The notes below the pieces were generated by a model that saw only the letters and a program-made list of their open reading frames with translations, was not told the DNA's origin and made no database searches. A DNA stretch of 64,000 nt from Acarospora socialis (taxonomy: Eukaryota; Ascomycota; Lecanoromycetes; Acarosporales; Acarosporaceae). A program made the position numbers and the translations under genes. The DNA lies in the NCBI GenBank assembly GCA_025617375.2, contig JAMYGW020000005.1, positions 1,302,001 to 1,366,000 on the forward strand, in the 5' to 3' direction. Shown here one piece after another: positions 35,087 through 45,249 of the stretch. The first letter of the stretch is position 1. Each line of letters opens with the position of its first letter.

Positions 35087-36854
35087 GCTTGTTCACTGCC
35101 ACGAGAACGAGGCTTGTGGGTTGCTGGAACTTGGACTGATGGAGAAGAATTTGGTCCTACCGTACTGAGGTAGAGTTAGTCGTATTCGACGTTGGATTTC
35201 AAAATGCACTATCTTTTGCGGATGACCAGCATCACTTAGGAGAGCTGAAGAGCACGCAAGGTTTTGTTGAGTACTCATCGACTTCGGAGCTGGGCGTACT
35301 CGATAGTTGTTCATACTATAGCTTCTGTGTCAATTATCATCTTTAGTTTCATATCCGTTCACACATGTAGTCCAGCTTTTCGTGCCGAAAGTAGGCATAC
35401 ATGCCCTGATAGCCGCCTATCGCAGCTTGACTAGTTGAAGTCACCATAGCTCCGGATCTACTCCAATGAATAGTACACATAACGGATATGGCTCGTGTCT
35501 TCACGCATTGCATCTAAGCGCTGCAAAGCCCATCGAAACAAGCCCAGAGCTCTGCTTCGTACTATCACACTACCGTGGCTCGCTTTCCCGGTGATGATGG
35601 GTCTGGTGCTTTTGGCATTCCTGGGTGATTGGTAGTTGGTGCGTTGGCTTGATTGTTGGTGAAAAAGTCAGATGGGACGTTCTCCGAACATCGGTCACAA
35701 CCTGATGAGATGAGATGGTGTTTATAGAGAAGTGTTGATAAGCTAATTGCAGTCCGACAAGTCAACTGTGCTGAAGTGTTGCTCCTAACCACGTCTCATC
35801 AGGTCTCAACTCGAGACGCTTTTTATTTCTGGATCCATCCCATTAAAGAGCACAATGTCCTCGAGTAACCCCAGGACTTGAGAACAATGGTTTCTTTCGG
35901 GTGTCGTAGACGGAGGGTAGTGAGATGCTGACTGTGCGCACCGCCATCCAAGAGCATACTGTATTTCGGACCACTTGAGGAACCTCAAATATGCGTACGA
36001 GCTTTGAAGCAATAAGATGGTACCGAGTACGAGGAGGAGTCTGCTATGCTGACCGGAACCTGTGGCCTTGTGAATGCCGCATACTGTCCCAGTGCAAGGG
36101 GTTCATTTGAAGCACTCACCGCTACTAGGTTACAACAACGGGCTTGGTTTTGATGTATAATGGTAGTGTAAATTGAGAGGAGGCAGTGACCAAGCCCCTT
36201 CCATCACAAGAGAGAGTTGATGGTTGCTTCTTTCGGTTGTTTGTAGAGCAGCACCTTGGCTTTCGACTCTCGGAAAAGGAGCTAGTGTCAACATCCCAAG
36301 ACCCCACGCCAACTCGTCCAATACCAGTGTCAGTACATCTAGAGTAACTTACGCATCTGCATGACTGTCTAGCTTGACGTCGACGTTTGGCATTAAATAT
36401 TGTACTCACTCTAAGTGATGTGTTACTGTACGACATACCGCCGCAATCACCACCAACTGAAACCAGTACGAACGGAGTCGTCAGTTTGAATCGACGCGTC
36501 TTAAGCTCTCATACAATCCGCCTATCGCTTGTTTCTTGCAAGGTTTCCAGAGTCTTTGGGAGACACAGCTTACAAGGCTGCACTATTCATTCAGACGCAA
36601 GTCCATTCAGGCGCAAGTCTGCCTCTTATTCACCTCCAACACGCCCTCAACAGACACACACGCCTACTCCATCACTGTTCACAACCTACTACAAGGCTGC
36701 ACGAACAACGACGGCCCATAAGAGTTATCCCGTCACACCTCTCAATCAAGCTCGATTCTATATCAGATCGCCAACAAAAGATACACAGTGAGACCGACAG
36801 TTGTTGAGGAAGTCAGCGTTCCGAATAGGAGAAGGGACTGGTAGGGTCAACAGC
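35087..36854. other. 1.8-kb intergenic between the oxygenase and RING genes
   Basis: No frame longer than 134 codons is seen, and none has a domain, splice partners or coding-type composition. It must include the RING gene promoter. Short repeated CTCGAGTT and similar words were seen but nothing structured. Confidence 0.45.
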
Positions 36855-39593
36855 ATGCCAGAACCGGCGAGCAGGAACAGGTATCCTGGCATCAAGCATA
36901 AAACGAAGACACATCATCCAAAGCAGGAAACCCCACTCAGGTCGACTTCAGCTCGCATGGATTTAACAGTCACTCGAGATCTTCTCAAAACACTCGAGTC
37001 AAGTCTCGATGAACTTCGGTCACTGGTGACATGTCGAATCTGCTTACGACTTCTTTACGAACCCTACACCATAGCCTGTGGGCATACATTCTGCTATGGA
37101 TGCTTAAGCCAGTGGTTCGTGAGCAATAAGGCAAGGAAAACATGCCCGGATTGTCGACACCGTGTCACTCAACAACCAGCTCCTGCTTATATGGTGAGTA
37201 GCTCTGAGCCAACGTGGATAAGCGCTGATAGCTCTGGACAGGTGCGAGAGATGACACAGGTATTCATAAGTCGAGTGGAACTCCTGCCTGGCGGGGAGAC
37301 TACGGGCGATCACAAAAAGTGGCAAAGGGAGGAGATGGAGCTTGTGGAACGTGACAAAAACAATGCTGACCGTATCGTTGGTGGCCTTTTCCGAGGCAGC
37401 TTTAAATCTCCCTTTCTGAGCCGCCGAGCGATCAGAGACGACGAAGACGGAGTAGAGAGATGTCCTCGGTGTATGTGGGAACTGGAGGACGGCCTCTGTA
37501 TTAGATGTCATGTCGGTCTCGATAGTGATGGGATGATGGCGGAGGACTTCAGCGACCTGGACGACCGGCTGTCTGCGTCTACTTTTGATGGAACCGACGA
37601 GGAAATGGACCTCGAGATCGACATGGAAGAGCGAGATGCAGACATTGACCCAGATTTATGGACCCAAGATGACAGTGATATATCTCTTGATGGTGACGGA
37701 AGGCCTATTCACACTGTACGCCAATTTCCGGAAGGCGGTTGGGGAATTGAGCGAAGAGGTGCACGGAATGCGGGAGGACATGCACGGGCTGCAGGAGTTC
37801 CTCGCATGGGTGAGGCCGTTGACTGGGTGCACGGTGGACAACGCTGGTCCTCCGATGGCCCTCTTTCTGACACTGATGACGAGGAAGAAGAAGCTGAGCA
37901 AGATGATGAAGCTGGGTCTATGGACGAATTCGTAGTCGATGACGACGAAACCGCTGCATCAAGATCGCAAAGAAGCCCTGGCAGTGAACCGTCGACAGTT
38001 TCGCATATAGCATACGAAGGTCGAGCTGGGCAGCTCAATAGTATAGATTCAAATCGATCAAGTCATGAGCCCACCGCACAGCAGTGGGGTGAAGAGGACT
38101 CTGACGAAGGAGGGGGGGTGTCGAATGGGAGGCGTAGGATGCGTTCTGGAAGAAGTCAGCCCCACCGACGAAATGTCATTCAACATGTGCCAGGTGGCTT
38201 CCCTATCCCGAACACCTCGGACAACGAAACGGATTCTGATGAAGCGACAGATACGCTACTACAAGCAGGCTGGGCGCAACTTGATCAGGACGAACACGAG
38301 GGGAGTCATCATGGGTCCGATATCATAAGTGGACGCGCCGGTGTTTCCAGCACCATCGATATGAGCAGAACAGCTGCAGGTGGTGATATGAGACATGCTG
38401 CACCAACTCCACGCAATGCACACAGACATAGATCACATATTCTAGGCACGAGACTGGGGCGCCTTCATAGAGGCGAGTCAGCTAGTGTGCGTAGCAGTCA
38501 TACACCACAACCATCATCTGGACGTTCCCGACAACTACCGGAGTCTACTCCTTCAAATGCAGATTTCATTCGGAGAGCAACTGCGCCTCATACAAGGCGA
38601 AGGCGTGAACCTAGAGTTGCCTCTGCAAGCGTTGACACAACCGATGTAAGCAATATGCTATCGGAGGAGGATTCGTTTTCAGACCGCGATCTGTCATATT
38701 TGGAACAATTTTCTCCTCTAGCTTCAAGCTCGAACGCGTCCGCCGCGACGTCTAGGGCTTCGTCTAGGGATCCGTCTGGCACCAGGGTGCATCACTGGCA
38801 ACAACATCCCTCTGAGGGTTCCGAATCCACTGGATATGAGACCCCATCCGGTAACTCGCCACACCTTGGTCATCGGGCTTCGAGCGAGACTGCAACAGCC
38901 ACGGTAGGTGGTAGTTCATCTGTGGTCAGTTCTGCCACAGCTTTACGACCACCGAGGACACGCATGGGGCCCCAGTCACCAATATACATTAATTCAAGTC
39001 CAGTCAAGTCCGACGCCATACCATCCTCAGCCGATCAGGCATCCGCAAGCCAGCAGTCTGAATCCCCTGTTTCAAACCACAACATTCATCGACGACGCCA
39101 AATAAGCCCAAGAGCAGACTTGATCCCTCACCGGAACCTCCAGGGCAGACCACGCGGCCAGATGCCCGCAACGAACCTCCGCGCCTTCAACGCTCGACTC
39201 GAACTCCAAAACCGGCTCTCACGACCCAACATTCGAGGAGGCGGTGGTTTCCTCACTGGAGGATCACCCTCCCGGTACGCGCGTCAACCCACGCAGTCAC
39301 CGGAAGAACGCGAGCGCGAGCAGGCCGCGGCCGAGAAAGCCGCCGAAAAAGCCGCGCGGCGAAGGGCCAAGGACTTGTGGCGGCAGCAGCAGCAGCAGCA
39401 GCACAACCCCTTCCTGTCCGCCCAGTCACGTCTGTCGCGAGCCAGTCGGCTCCTCAACGAAGCGGCCGATCGGTATTCGGATCTGCAGGCGCAGCCGGGG
39501 CCGTCCAACCGGGTGGAGAACTTCAATCCTCGCGACGCGGAGGCGCTTTGGGAGGTTGAGGAGGCTGGCAATAGAGATGATGAGATGTGGTGA
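36855..39593 (+). CDS. RING-finger protein, probable E3 ubiquitin ligase
   Basis: Exons 36855-37193 and 37242-39593 give 896 residues. A C3HC4 RING lies at about residues 60-100 (C60-x2-C63, C75-x-H77-x2-C80-x2-C83, C97-x2-C100). It is followed by a conserved-looking VREMTQVFISRVELLPGGET segment, a zinc-ribbon-like CPRCMWELEDGLCIRC, and a long acidic and serine-rich disordered region. The end is a helical E/A/R segment with a short poly-Q (CAG run near 39384-39402). E3 activity is inferred from the RING; the target is unknown. The 48-nt intron is a multiple of three with no stop in frame (see findings). A second ATG at 36957, starting MDLTVTRDLLKTLESS, may be the true start. Confidence 0.82.
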   Translation: MPEPASRNRYPGIKHKTKTHHPKQETPLRSTSARMDLTVTRDLLKTLESSLDELRSLVTCRICLRLLYEPYTIACGHTFCYGCLSQWFVSNKARKTCPDCRHRVTQQPAPAYMVSSSEPTWISADSSGQVREMTQVFISRVELLPGGETTGDHKKWQREEMELVERDKNNADRIVGGLFRGSFKSPFLSRRAIRDDEDGVERCPRCMWELEDGLCIRCHVGLDSDGMMAEDFSDLDDRLSASTFDGTDEEMDLEIDMEERDADIDPDLWTQDDSDISLDGDGRPIHTVRQFPEGGWGIERRGARNAGGHARAAGVPRMGEAVDWVHGGQRWSSDGPLSDTDDEEEEAEQDDEAGSMDEFVVDDDETAASRSQRSPGSEPSTVSHIAYEGRAGQLNSIDSNRSSHEPTAQQWGEEDSDEGGGVSNGRRRMRSGRSQPHRRNVIQHVPGGFPIPNTSDNETDSDEATDTLLQAGWAQLDQDEHEGSHHGSDIISGRAGVSSTIDMSRTAAGGDMRHAAPTPRNAHRHRSHILGTRLGRLHRGESASVRSSHTPQPSSGRSRQLPESTPSNADFIRRATAPHTRRRREPRVASASVDTTDVSNMLSEEDSFSDRDLSYLEQFSPLASSSNASAATSRASSRDPSGTRVHHWQQHPSEGSESTGYETPSGNSPHLGHRASSETATATVGGSSSVVSSATALRPPRTRMGPQSPIYINSSPVKSDAIPSSADQASASQQSESPVSNHNIHRRRQISPRADLIPHRNLQGRPRGQMPATNLRAFNARLELQNRLSRPNIRGGGGFLTGGSPSRYARQPTQSPEEREREQAAAEKAAEKAARRRAKDLWRQQQQQQHNPFLSAQSRLSRASRLLNEAADRYSDLQAQPGPSNRVENFNPRDAEALWEVEEAGNRDDEMW

Positions 39594-39998
39594 TTGGGTG
39601 TGTTCGTTTCTTCGGGGTCGTGCTTCTGCTAAGTGAGGCTTGAGATGGATGGAAAGTGGCCGGCGCTTGCTTTGCTGAGCATTTACTCTACGTGGTTTGC
39701 TAAGAGAGGCAAAACCGGCTGTCATGCCGAGGCTCTGGAATTATCCATCTGGTGGGCTGCGTGTAGCTTCTGTCGCATAGCTTGGAGAGATCGTTCCATA
39801 GACATCTAAGACTCTCGCACAGCTAACCTTCTGTGAATTTAAAAAGGGCTTAGAGAGAGAAAGAGGGCTAGTGACTTGATTTAATTATTCGACGATGCTT
39901 CAATGCCCTTTGGCCACACCTTTAATGCCCATGATTCTATACACATTGCAGCTGCAGCTCATCAGCCTCAGCCACACCATCTTCCTTGTAGAACAATG
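39594..39998. other. Intergenic between convergent RING and RRP9 genes
   Basis: 405 bp, tail to tail. No gene is seen; both polyadenylation regions are expected here. Confidence 0.45.
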
Positions 39999-41836
39999 TC
40001 AACGCTGCACCGAATGCCGACTACCCTGTGTCTCTTCCCCATCCCCTTGAGCCTCTACACTCGCCGTAGGCGGAGCCCTCCCGACTTCGAACACGACGGC
40101 GCCGTTCTTACCCTTCATCTTCTTCCAGCGGCCCAATCTATGCTCAGTCCCGACGGCCGCAACAATACAGATACCGTCTTTGCCACGCTCGCCTCGGTCG
40201 AAGACAGACAGGTCGTTGATCACTCCTCGGACGACAGCTTGCTCCGCCGAGCCTGCTTCAGCGGCCTGCATTAGTGGACTTTCTCTGGCCTCATGCTCGC
40301 CATTCGTATGATGACCGTTGACCCCATTAGCTACCGGTGCAGGATCGCGAGGCACGCCTACCGCTCCCAGCGCCTCGATCCTCCTCTTATCCTCGCTGAC
40401 TTTCCACGCTCGGACGTGCCCGTCCCAGCTGCCGCTTAGGATGACATCGCTGTACGGTATTGTCGCGAGCGCCGTGATCCACCTCGGCTGCGGCGGGCTC
40501 GGCACGACGGGGTCTGGGTTCTGGTCCGCGGATGCCTCGTCAGGCCTCAGGGGCGGATCGAGCCCATGTGCCAACGGGACGGTGAAGATGGGCTTCTTCT
40601 TGTGCAATGTCCACAACGACACCGAGCCGTTGTCGCTGCCGGTGACGAACATTTCCTCGTCGATCATAGCGACGCGGTCGATGCTCCCCTCCGCGTATGT
40701 CGGGGTGGTTGGGTTCTTGGATTTCTTTTCGCCGCCACCACCCCGGAAGACGAGCTGGGTTTCTTCGACGACCTTCCATAATCGTGCGGTTCGGTCTCGG
40801 GCACCGACACTGATGCACCGTTCTTGAGCTAGGGCAGCTACGTCGACAACTTCGTCCTGGTGCCCGAATAGTGTCTCGACGTAGGCGAGTTCGTCGAGAC
40901 TCCAAGTTTTGATGGTGCGGTCTTTGGCGCTAGAGTAGAGCTGGTTGGTGCCGCGACGGAATGCCAGGCCTGTGACGGCATCTCGATGCTGTGTGAATAC
41001 TCGTAGTGGAGTCAGGTCAGTGGCGGCCCAGACAATCATTCGTCGGTCTCTGCCTCCTGTAACGACGAATTTGCCGTCAGCGGACGCAGCAACAGTGAGT
41101 ATCTGATCGACGTGGCCTTGATACGCGTTATCATGGACTTTGTTCTTGTTGCCCTTTGCATAGGCCACTTGTCTAGGTCGTTTTCTGCTTTGAAGTTTCT
41201 TGGTCGGCTTGCCCTGTGTTGATATTGGGGTGCAGAGCTCCCACTTTATGAGAGTCATATCTTTCGATACGGTGTATACGAACGGAGGACATGTTGCGAT
41301 TGCGGTAGTGGTAAGTGTGTCGGCGCGAAACTGAGTGGGGGAGGCATGCTGCAAAGAAAGCTCTGAAGCTATGCGCCGGTATAGACGTCCTTTCGTCTCC
41401 GCCTGTCCAGTTTGTAAGTCATAGTAGTGTCAACATGTAATGCGTTACTCCCACATACAACGTCCTCCTTCAGCCTCTCGGCGATAAGATCCCTGTCAAT
41501 ATCTGCTGCATCAAACCCAACCTCGTCCACCTCTTCTCTTAAATTGTCTAGATATCGCTCTGCGAGTCGTAACCTTCGCTCCGCCGCTGTCTCGTCCTCA
41601 TGTTCTGTGCCTGAGCTTTCACCATCTTCTTCAGCATCAATTGCTCCTGACGGGCCATCATCGTCGTCCGACTCGCTGCCCGATATCGACTCGTCCCGCA
41701 CTGGTCTGCTAGGGACCACTTTTTGCGGTTTTGTTGATTTAGGATTTGTATTCCTCCTTTTCGATGCTGGCACAGTGACGCCTTCGCTACGCTTCCGCTT
41801 GCGCTGAGACGCTGGTAGAGTGAAGAACGACGACAT
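39999..41836 (-). CDS. RRP9: U3 snoRNP WD40 protein Rrp9 (U3-55K)
   Basis: Exons 41459-41836 and 39999-41402 (56-nt intron, phase 0) give 593 residues. The protein binds the U3 snoRNA box B/C motif in the small-subunit processome and helps early 18S rRNA processing in the nucleolus. The N-terminus is basic then acidic (residues 1-85), typical of Rrp9, with AAERRLRLAERYLDNLREEV before the intron. WD repeats follow, for example GHVDQILTVAASADGKFVVTG, HRDAVTGLAFRRGTNQLYS, GHQDEVVDVAAL and SGSWDGHVRAWKV. Human RRP9 is about 475 residues and yeast 573, so the length fits. It is divergent from PRE1 with a 222-bp gap. Confidence 0.92.
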
Positions 41837-42058
41837 CTTATGTTAACCAGGACAGACCGCAAGGTCTGTATTATCGAGCCGTTATCATAGTGCTGCCGTG
41901 TGTTTTGTGAATCCAAAATTTGTGCCGGGGGGGTGCTCTGCCACGGGCTACGCTAGTCTGACCGCCGGAGCTCTCCGTTTGGCCAGGCATTGTAGCTCTA
42001 CGCGTTTAACTGCAAGGCAGCTTCATATCAGTGAGCGCATTTTCAACAGCTTAGCAAC
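41837..42058. promoter_or_regulatory. Bidirectional promoter RRP9 / PRE1
   Basis: Only 222 bp separate the divergent start codons of a ribosome-assembly gene and a proteasome gene, so they must share regulatory DNA. A G-rich run (GGGGGGG near 41926) lies in it. No defined factor site is claimed. Confidence 0.5.
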
Positions 42059-42918
42059 ATGTGCGTACAACCCTCTAGGTCCCGAAGTTGATACATGCTA
42101 AAGCTCCTCCAGGGAGGTACTACTCGGAATAACTGGCAAAGATTTCACCATCGTAGCGGCCTCAAAGGCTGCTATGAGGGGTGCCACCATCCTGAAAGCT
42201 TCCGACGACAAGACCAGGCAACTTAACAAGCATACTTTAATGGCATTTTCTGGAGAGGCTGGGGATACAGGTATATAGAGCCTGCAAGTTCAGGCCGTTC
42301 CAGTTGATCAACCTTGCATCTAGTACAATTTGCCGAATATATTCAAGCCAATATCCAGCTCTATTCGATGCGAAACGACACGGATCTTGGTCCTTCGGCG
42401 GTCGCCAACTTCGTGCGGGGAGAACTAGCAAAGAGCTTAAGATCAAGGAAACCATATACCGTTAATCTGCTGCTGGGTGGGATCGATCCGATAACTGGGA
42501 AGCCAAGTCTGTATTGGCTGGATTATTTGGCAGCTCTAGCGCCATTACCATATGCCGCACATGGCTACGCACAGTATGTACAGTCTCGGTCTTGACCTTG
42601 AGACCAGTTTGAGTGGCGTTCAGCTGCTTTATCTCCAGCAGCTGACTGGGTTGAATAGATACTACTGCCTTTCTATCCTCGACAAACATCACCATCCAGA
42701 CATAAACTACGAAGAAGGACTTAAGATCTTGCGGATGTGTACGGATGAGCTGAAGAGAAGACTGCCTATCGACTTCAAAGGGGTCAGTTAGGCCCTAGAT
42801 CGACAATTGCAGGTAGCAGAAGTACTAACGCCATTGACAGATGCTCGTCAAGGTCATTGACAAGGAAGGGATTCGGGAAATTGATTTTGATGATAGCAAG
42901 CCTGTCCCAAGCGCATAG
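42059..42918 (+). CDS. PRE1: 20S proteasome beta-4 subunit (PSMB2 type)
   Basis: Five exons, 42059-42060, 42113-42270, 42324-42573, 42659-42782 and 42841-42918, give 203 residues. The mature sequence starts [12 protein letters not shown], followed by [14 protein letters not shown] and [20 protein letters not shown], diagnostic of the non-catalytic beta-4 ring subunit. It has no propeptide or catalytic Thr1, as normal for this subunit. The first exon holds only AT: the start codon is split by a 52-nt intron (donor GTGCGT, branch GCTAA, acceptor CCAG) whose next base G completes ATG. Without this intron the frame has a TAA upstream of GAGGTA and no ATG. Every other junction is in phase, and CA|GTATGT fixes the exon 3 end. 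Confidence 0.9.
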
Positions 42919-43198
42919 CCTGGCGTTCGTGGGTTTCTGTTGTCTAGATTGGTCCACGGTGCAAGTGTAGAATAGCTCTAATGATGATTTCCTTTCCTGA
43001 AGATTGGTCTCACATATCGTAAAACGTATCTATACAACATTCAAGTAGTCCGTTCCTAAGTTTAGATGGTCGACTAGCCACATATTTGTGGACGCATTTG
43101 AGATCCTTCGACAGCGGGCTTCGCGAAGAGTTCTTCTGGGAACGAGTACACCTTGAGAATTGATTTCCAACTACAAACACGCCCATCTGCACATTGAT
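42919..43198. promoter_or_regulatory. PRE1 3' flank and SAD1 promoter
   Basis: This is a 280-bp tandem spacer. It must contain termination of PRE1 and initiation of SAD1. No motif is singled out. Confidence 0.35.
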
Positions 43199-45017
43199 AT
43201 GGCAAAGCGACAAGCGGAGGAGTCTCTAGAAGAGATTGATGAATATAACTCTCCAGCCTCAAAAAAAGCGCGTGTCGAGAACGGGCCACACAGCCCGGGG
43301 CATACGAACGGCATTACTCCAGACTCAAATGCGCCGTTCAAGGGCGTTATACAAGAGATCAATGAGCGCAACGGCATTAACATCTTAGACGCGGCCGAGC
43401 AAGAAGAAGAGGAGTTAGAAGAGGCAACGGAACCGCCCGCATCACCAGACAACGATGAAGACAGATCCGCGCTTTCAGCACCGTCACGGCAGAACGCACC
43501 TCTGGAAGGCTACACCGACCTATACCTTGACACTATAAACCGATCCGTCCTCGACTTTGACTTTGAAAAGCTCTGCTCTGTCACACTGTCGAACATCAAC
43601 GTCTACGCCTGCTTGGTGTGCGGCAGATACTACCAAGGTCGGGGCCCGAAGTCGCATGCCTACTTCCATGCGCTGGAGGTCGGACATCATGTTTACGTTA
43701 ACATGCAGACGAAGAAGGTATATGTCTTACCGGAGGGGTATGAGGTCAAAAGCAAGAGCTTAGAAGATATCAAGTTTGTTGTGGATCCGAGGCTGTCGAA
43801 GGACGAGGTGGGGAAGCTGGACAGCGAGGTGCGGGATGGTTGGGATCTGGCAGGGAAGAAATACAGACCTGGTGAGCACAATACGAGGTGCACCATGCTT
43901 CATCATAAGCTGATGTGTAAGGGCAGGCTTTGTCGGCATGAACAATATCAAAGACAACGACTACTTCAACGTCATAGTTCAAGCCCTGGCACACGTCCAG
44001 CCATTACGGAATTACTTCATGCTGGAAGACTTGTCACAGAAGCCCGAGCTCGTGCAACGCTTCTCCGTCCTGATCCGCAAGATATGGAACCCAAGAGCAT
44101 TCAAATCGCACGTCTCGCCCCACGAGTTACTCCAGCAAATCTCCCTCCAATCAAGCAAGCGCTTTACTCTCCTACAACAGTCCGATCCGGTCGACTTCTT
44201 GAGCTGGTTTCTCAACAACCTCCACCTGGCGCTAGGGGGCAGCAAGAAAAAGCCAGGCAGCAGTATCGTCCAGAAAGTCTTCCAAGGCAAACTCAAAGTC
44301 GAAAGCCAGCAAATCACCGCGAAAGCCGACGCTGGGGACAGGCTGCGATTCGAAGAAGCGGCCGAAGTGACTACGGATATAAACAGATACATGATGTTGA
44401 CTCTCGACCTCCCCGCCGCGCCCCTTTTCCAAGACGAAATAGACAAGAACATCATCCCTCAAGTACGTTCTGCCGATCCATCCCACACCACATCCCTTAC
44501 CACTTCTCACTAACCACACCCCATCTCCCAGGTGCCCCTAACCTCCATCCTCTCCAAATACGATGGCCTCAGAGCCCAAGAGCACCTCAACACCCGCAAG
44601 CGCTACCGCCTGCTGCACCCGCTACCCCCCTACCTCCTCCTGCACATCAAGCGCTTCTCCAGGAACAAGTTCGTGTCCGAGCGCAACCCGACCATCGTCA
44701 CCTTCCCCGTCCGCTCGCTCGACATGTCGCCCTACGTCGAGCCCAACCCGGCCCTGCACGGGTCCGGCGACCCGATCTGGTACGATCTCGTGGCCAACGT
44801 CACGCACGAGGCCATCCGCAGCAGGGTCGACAGCGTCGAGGGCGAGGCGGAGAGGAAGGTGTGGAGGGTGCAGGTGCGGGATCGCAGTCGCGAGGAGTGG
44901 TTGGAGGTGCAGGATCTGTTTGTCGAGAGGGTCGCGACGGAGACGCTGTTTACGAAGGAGAGCTATTTGCAGGTTTGGGAGCGGAGGAGGGAGGGGAAGG
45001 GGAAGCGAAAGGCTTGA
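43199..45017 (+). CDS. SAD1: U4/U6.U5 tri-snRNP factor Sad1 / USP39, ubiquitin-hydrolase-like, inactive
   Basis: Exons 43199-43871, 43927-44462 and 44532-45017 give 564 residues. After an acidic N-terminus a ZnF-UBP domain is seen at about 105-200 (CSVTLSNINVYACLVCGRYY, KSHAYFHALEVGHHVYVNM). The USP fold starts at residue 225 with GFVGMNNIKDNDYFNVIVQ. The catalytic-cysteine position of active USPs is Asp here (the D of KDND), as is known for Sad1/USP39, so no deubiquitinase activity is expected. The C-terminal YLLLHIKRFSRNKF and WYDLVANVTHEA segments match the family. The protein is needed for stable tri-snRNP assembly in pre-mRNA splicing. Introns are 55 and 69 nt. Other long frames across exon 3 are shadows of GC-rich sequence. 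Confidence 0.92.
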
Positions 45018-45249
45018 TCAAAGGCACTTCAACTTGTACAGTTTCTTGTTTATGTCGTGGTTAGGGATTCGTGTGTACAGATAAAAACTTGGTATCTAAC
45101 TGCCGCTCTTGAAACAAACACTCAGTATCCCGGCTGTTGACCGCCTAAGCGATTGCTCGATCTGGCTCTACACGATGCATGGCGCCTCGCCAAGACTTCT
45201 TTAGGATGGTGTAACAAATACTGTTCACGTTATCTTAGCTGCTGATATC

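Noticed and set aside
36387-36791. 134-codon plus-strand frame upstream of the RING gene
   Set aside because: No domain, no ATG context, no splice link to the RING exon; considered chance.
44563-45084. Arginine/serine-rich frame across the last SAD1 exon
   Set aside because: It is in another frame of a confirmed exon and has low-complexity composition typical of a shadow.
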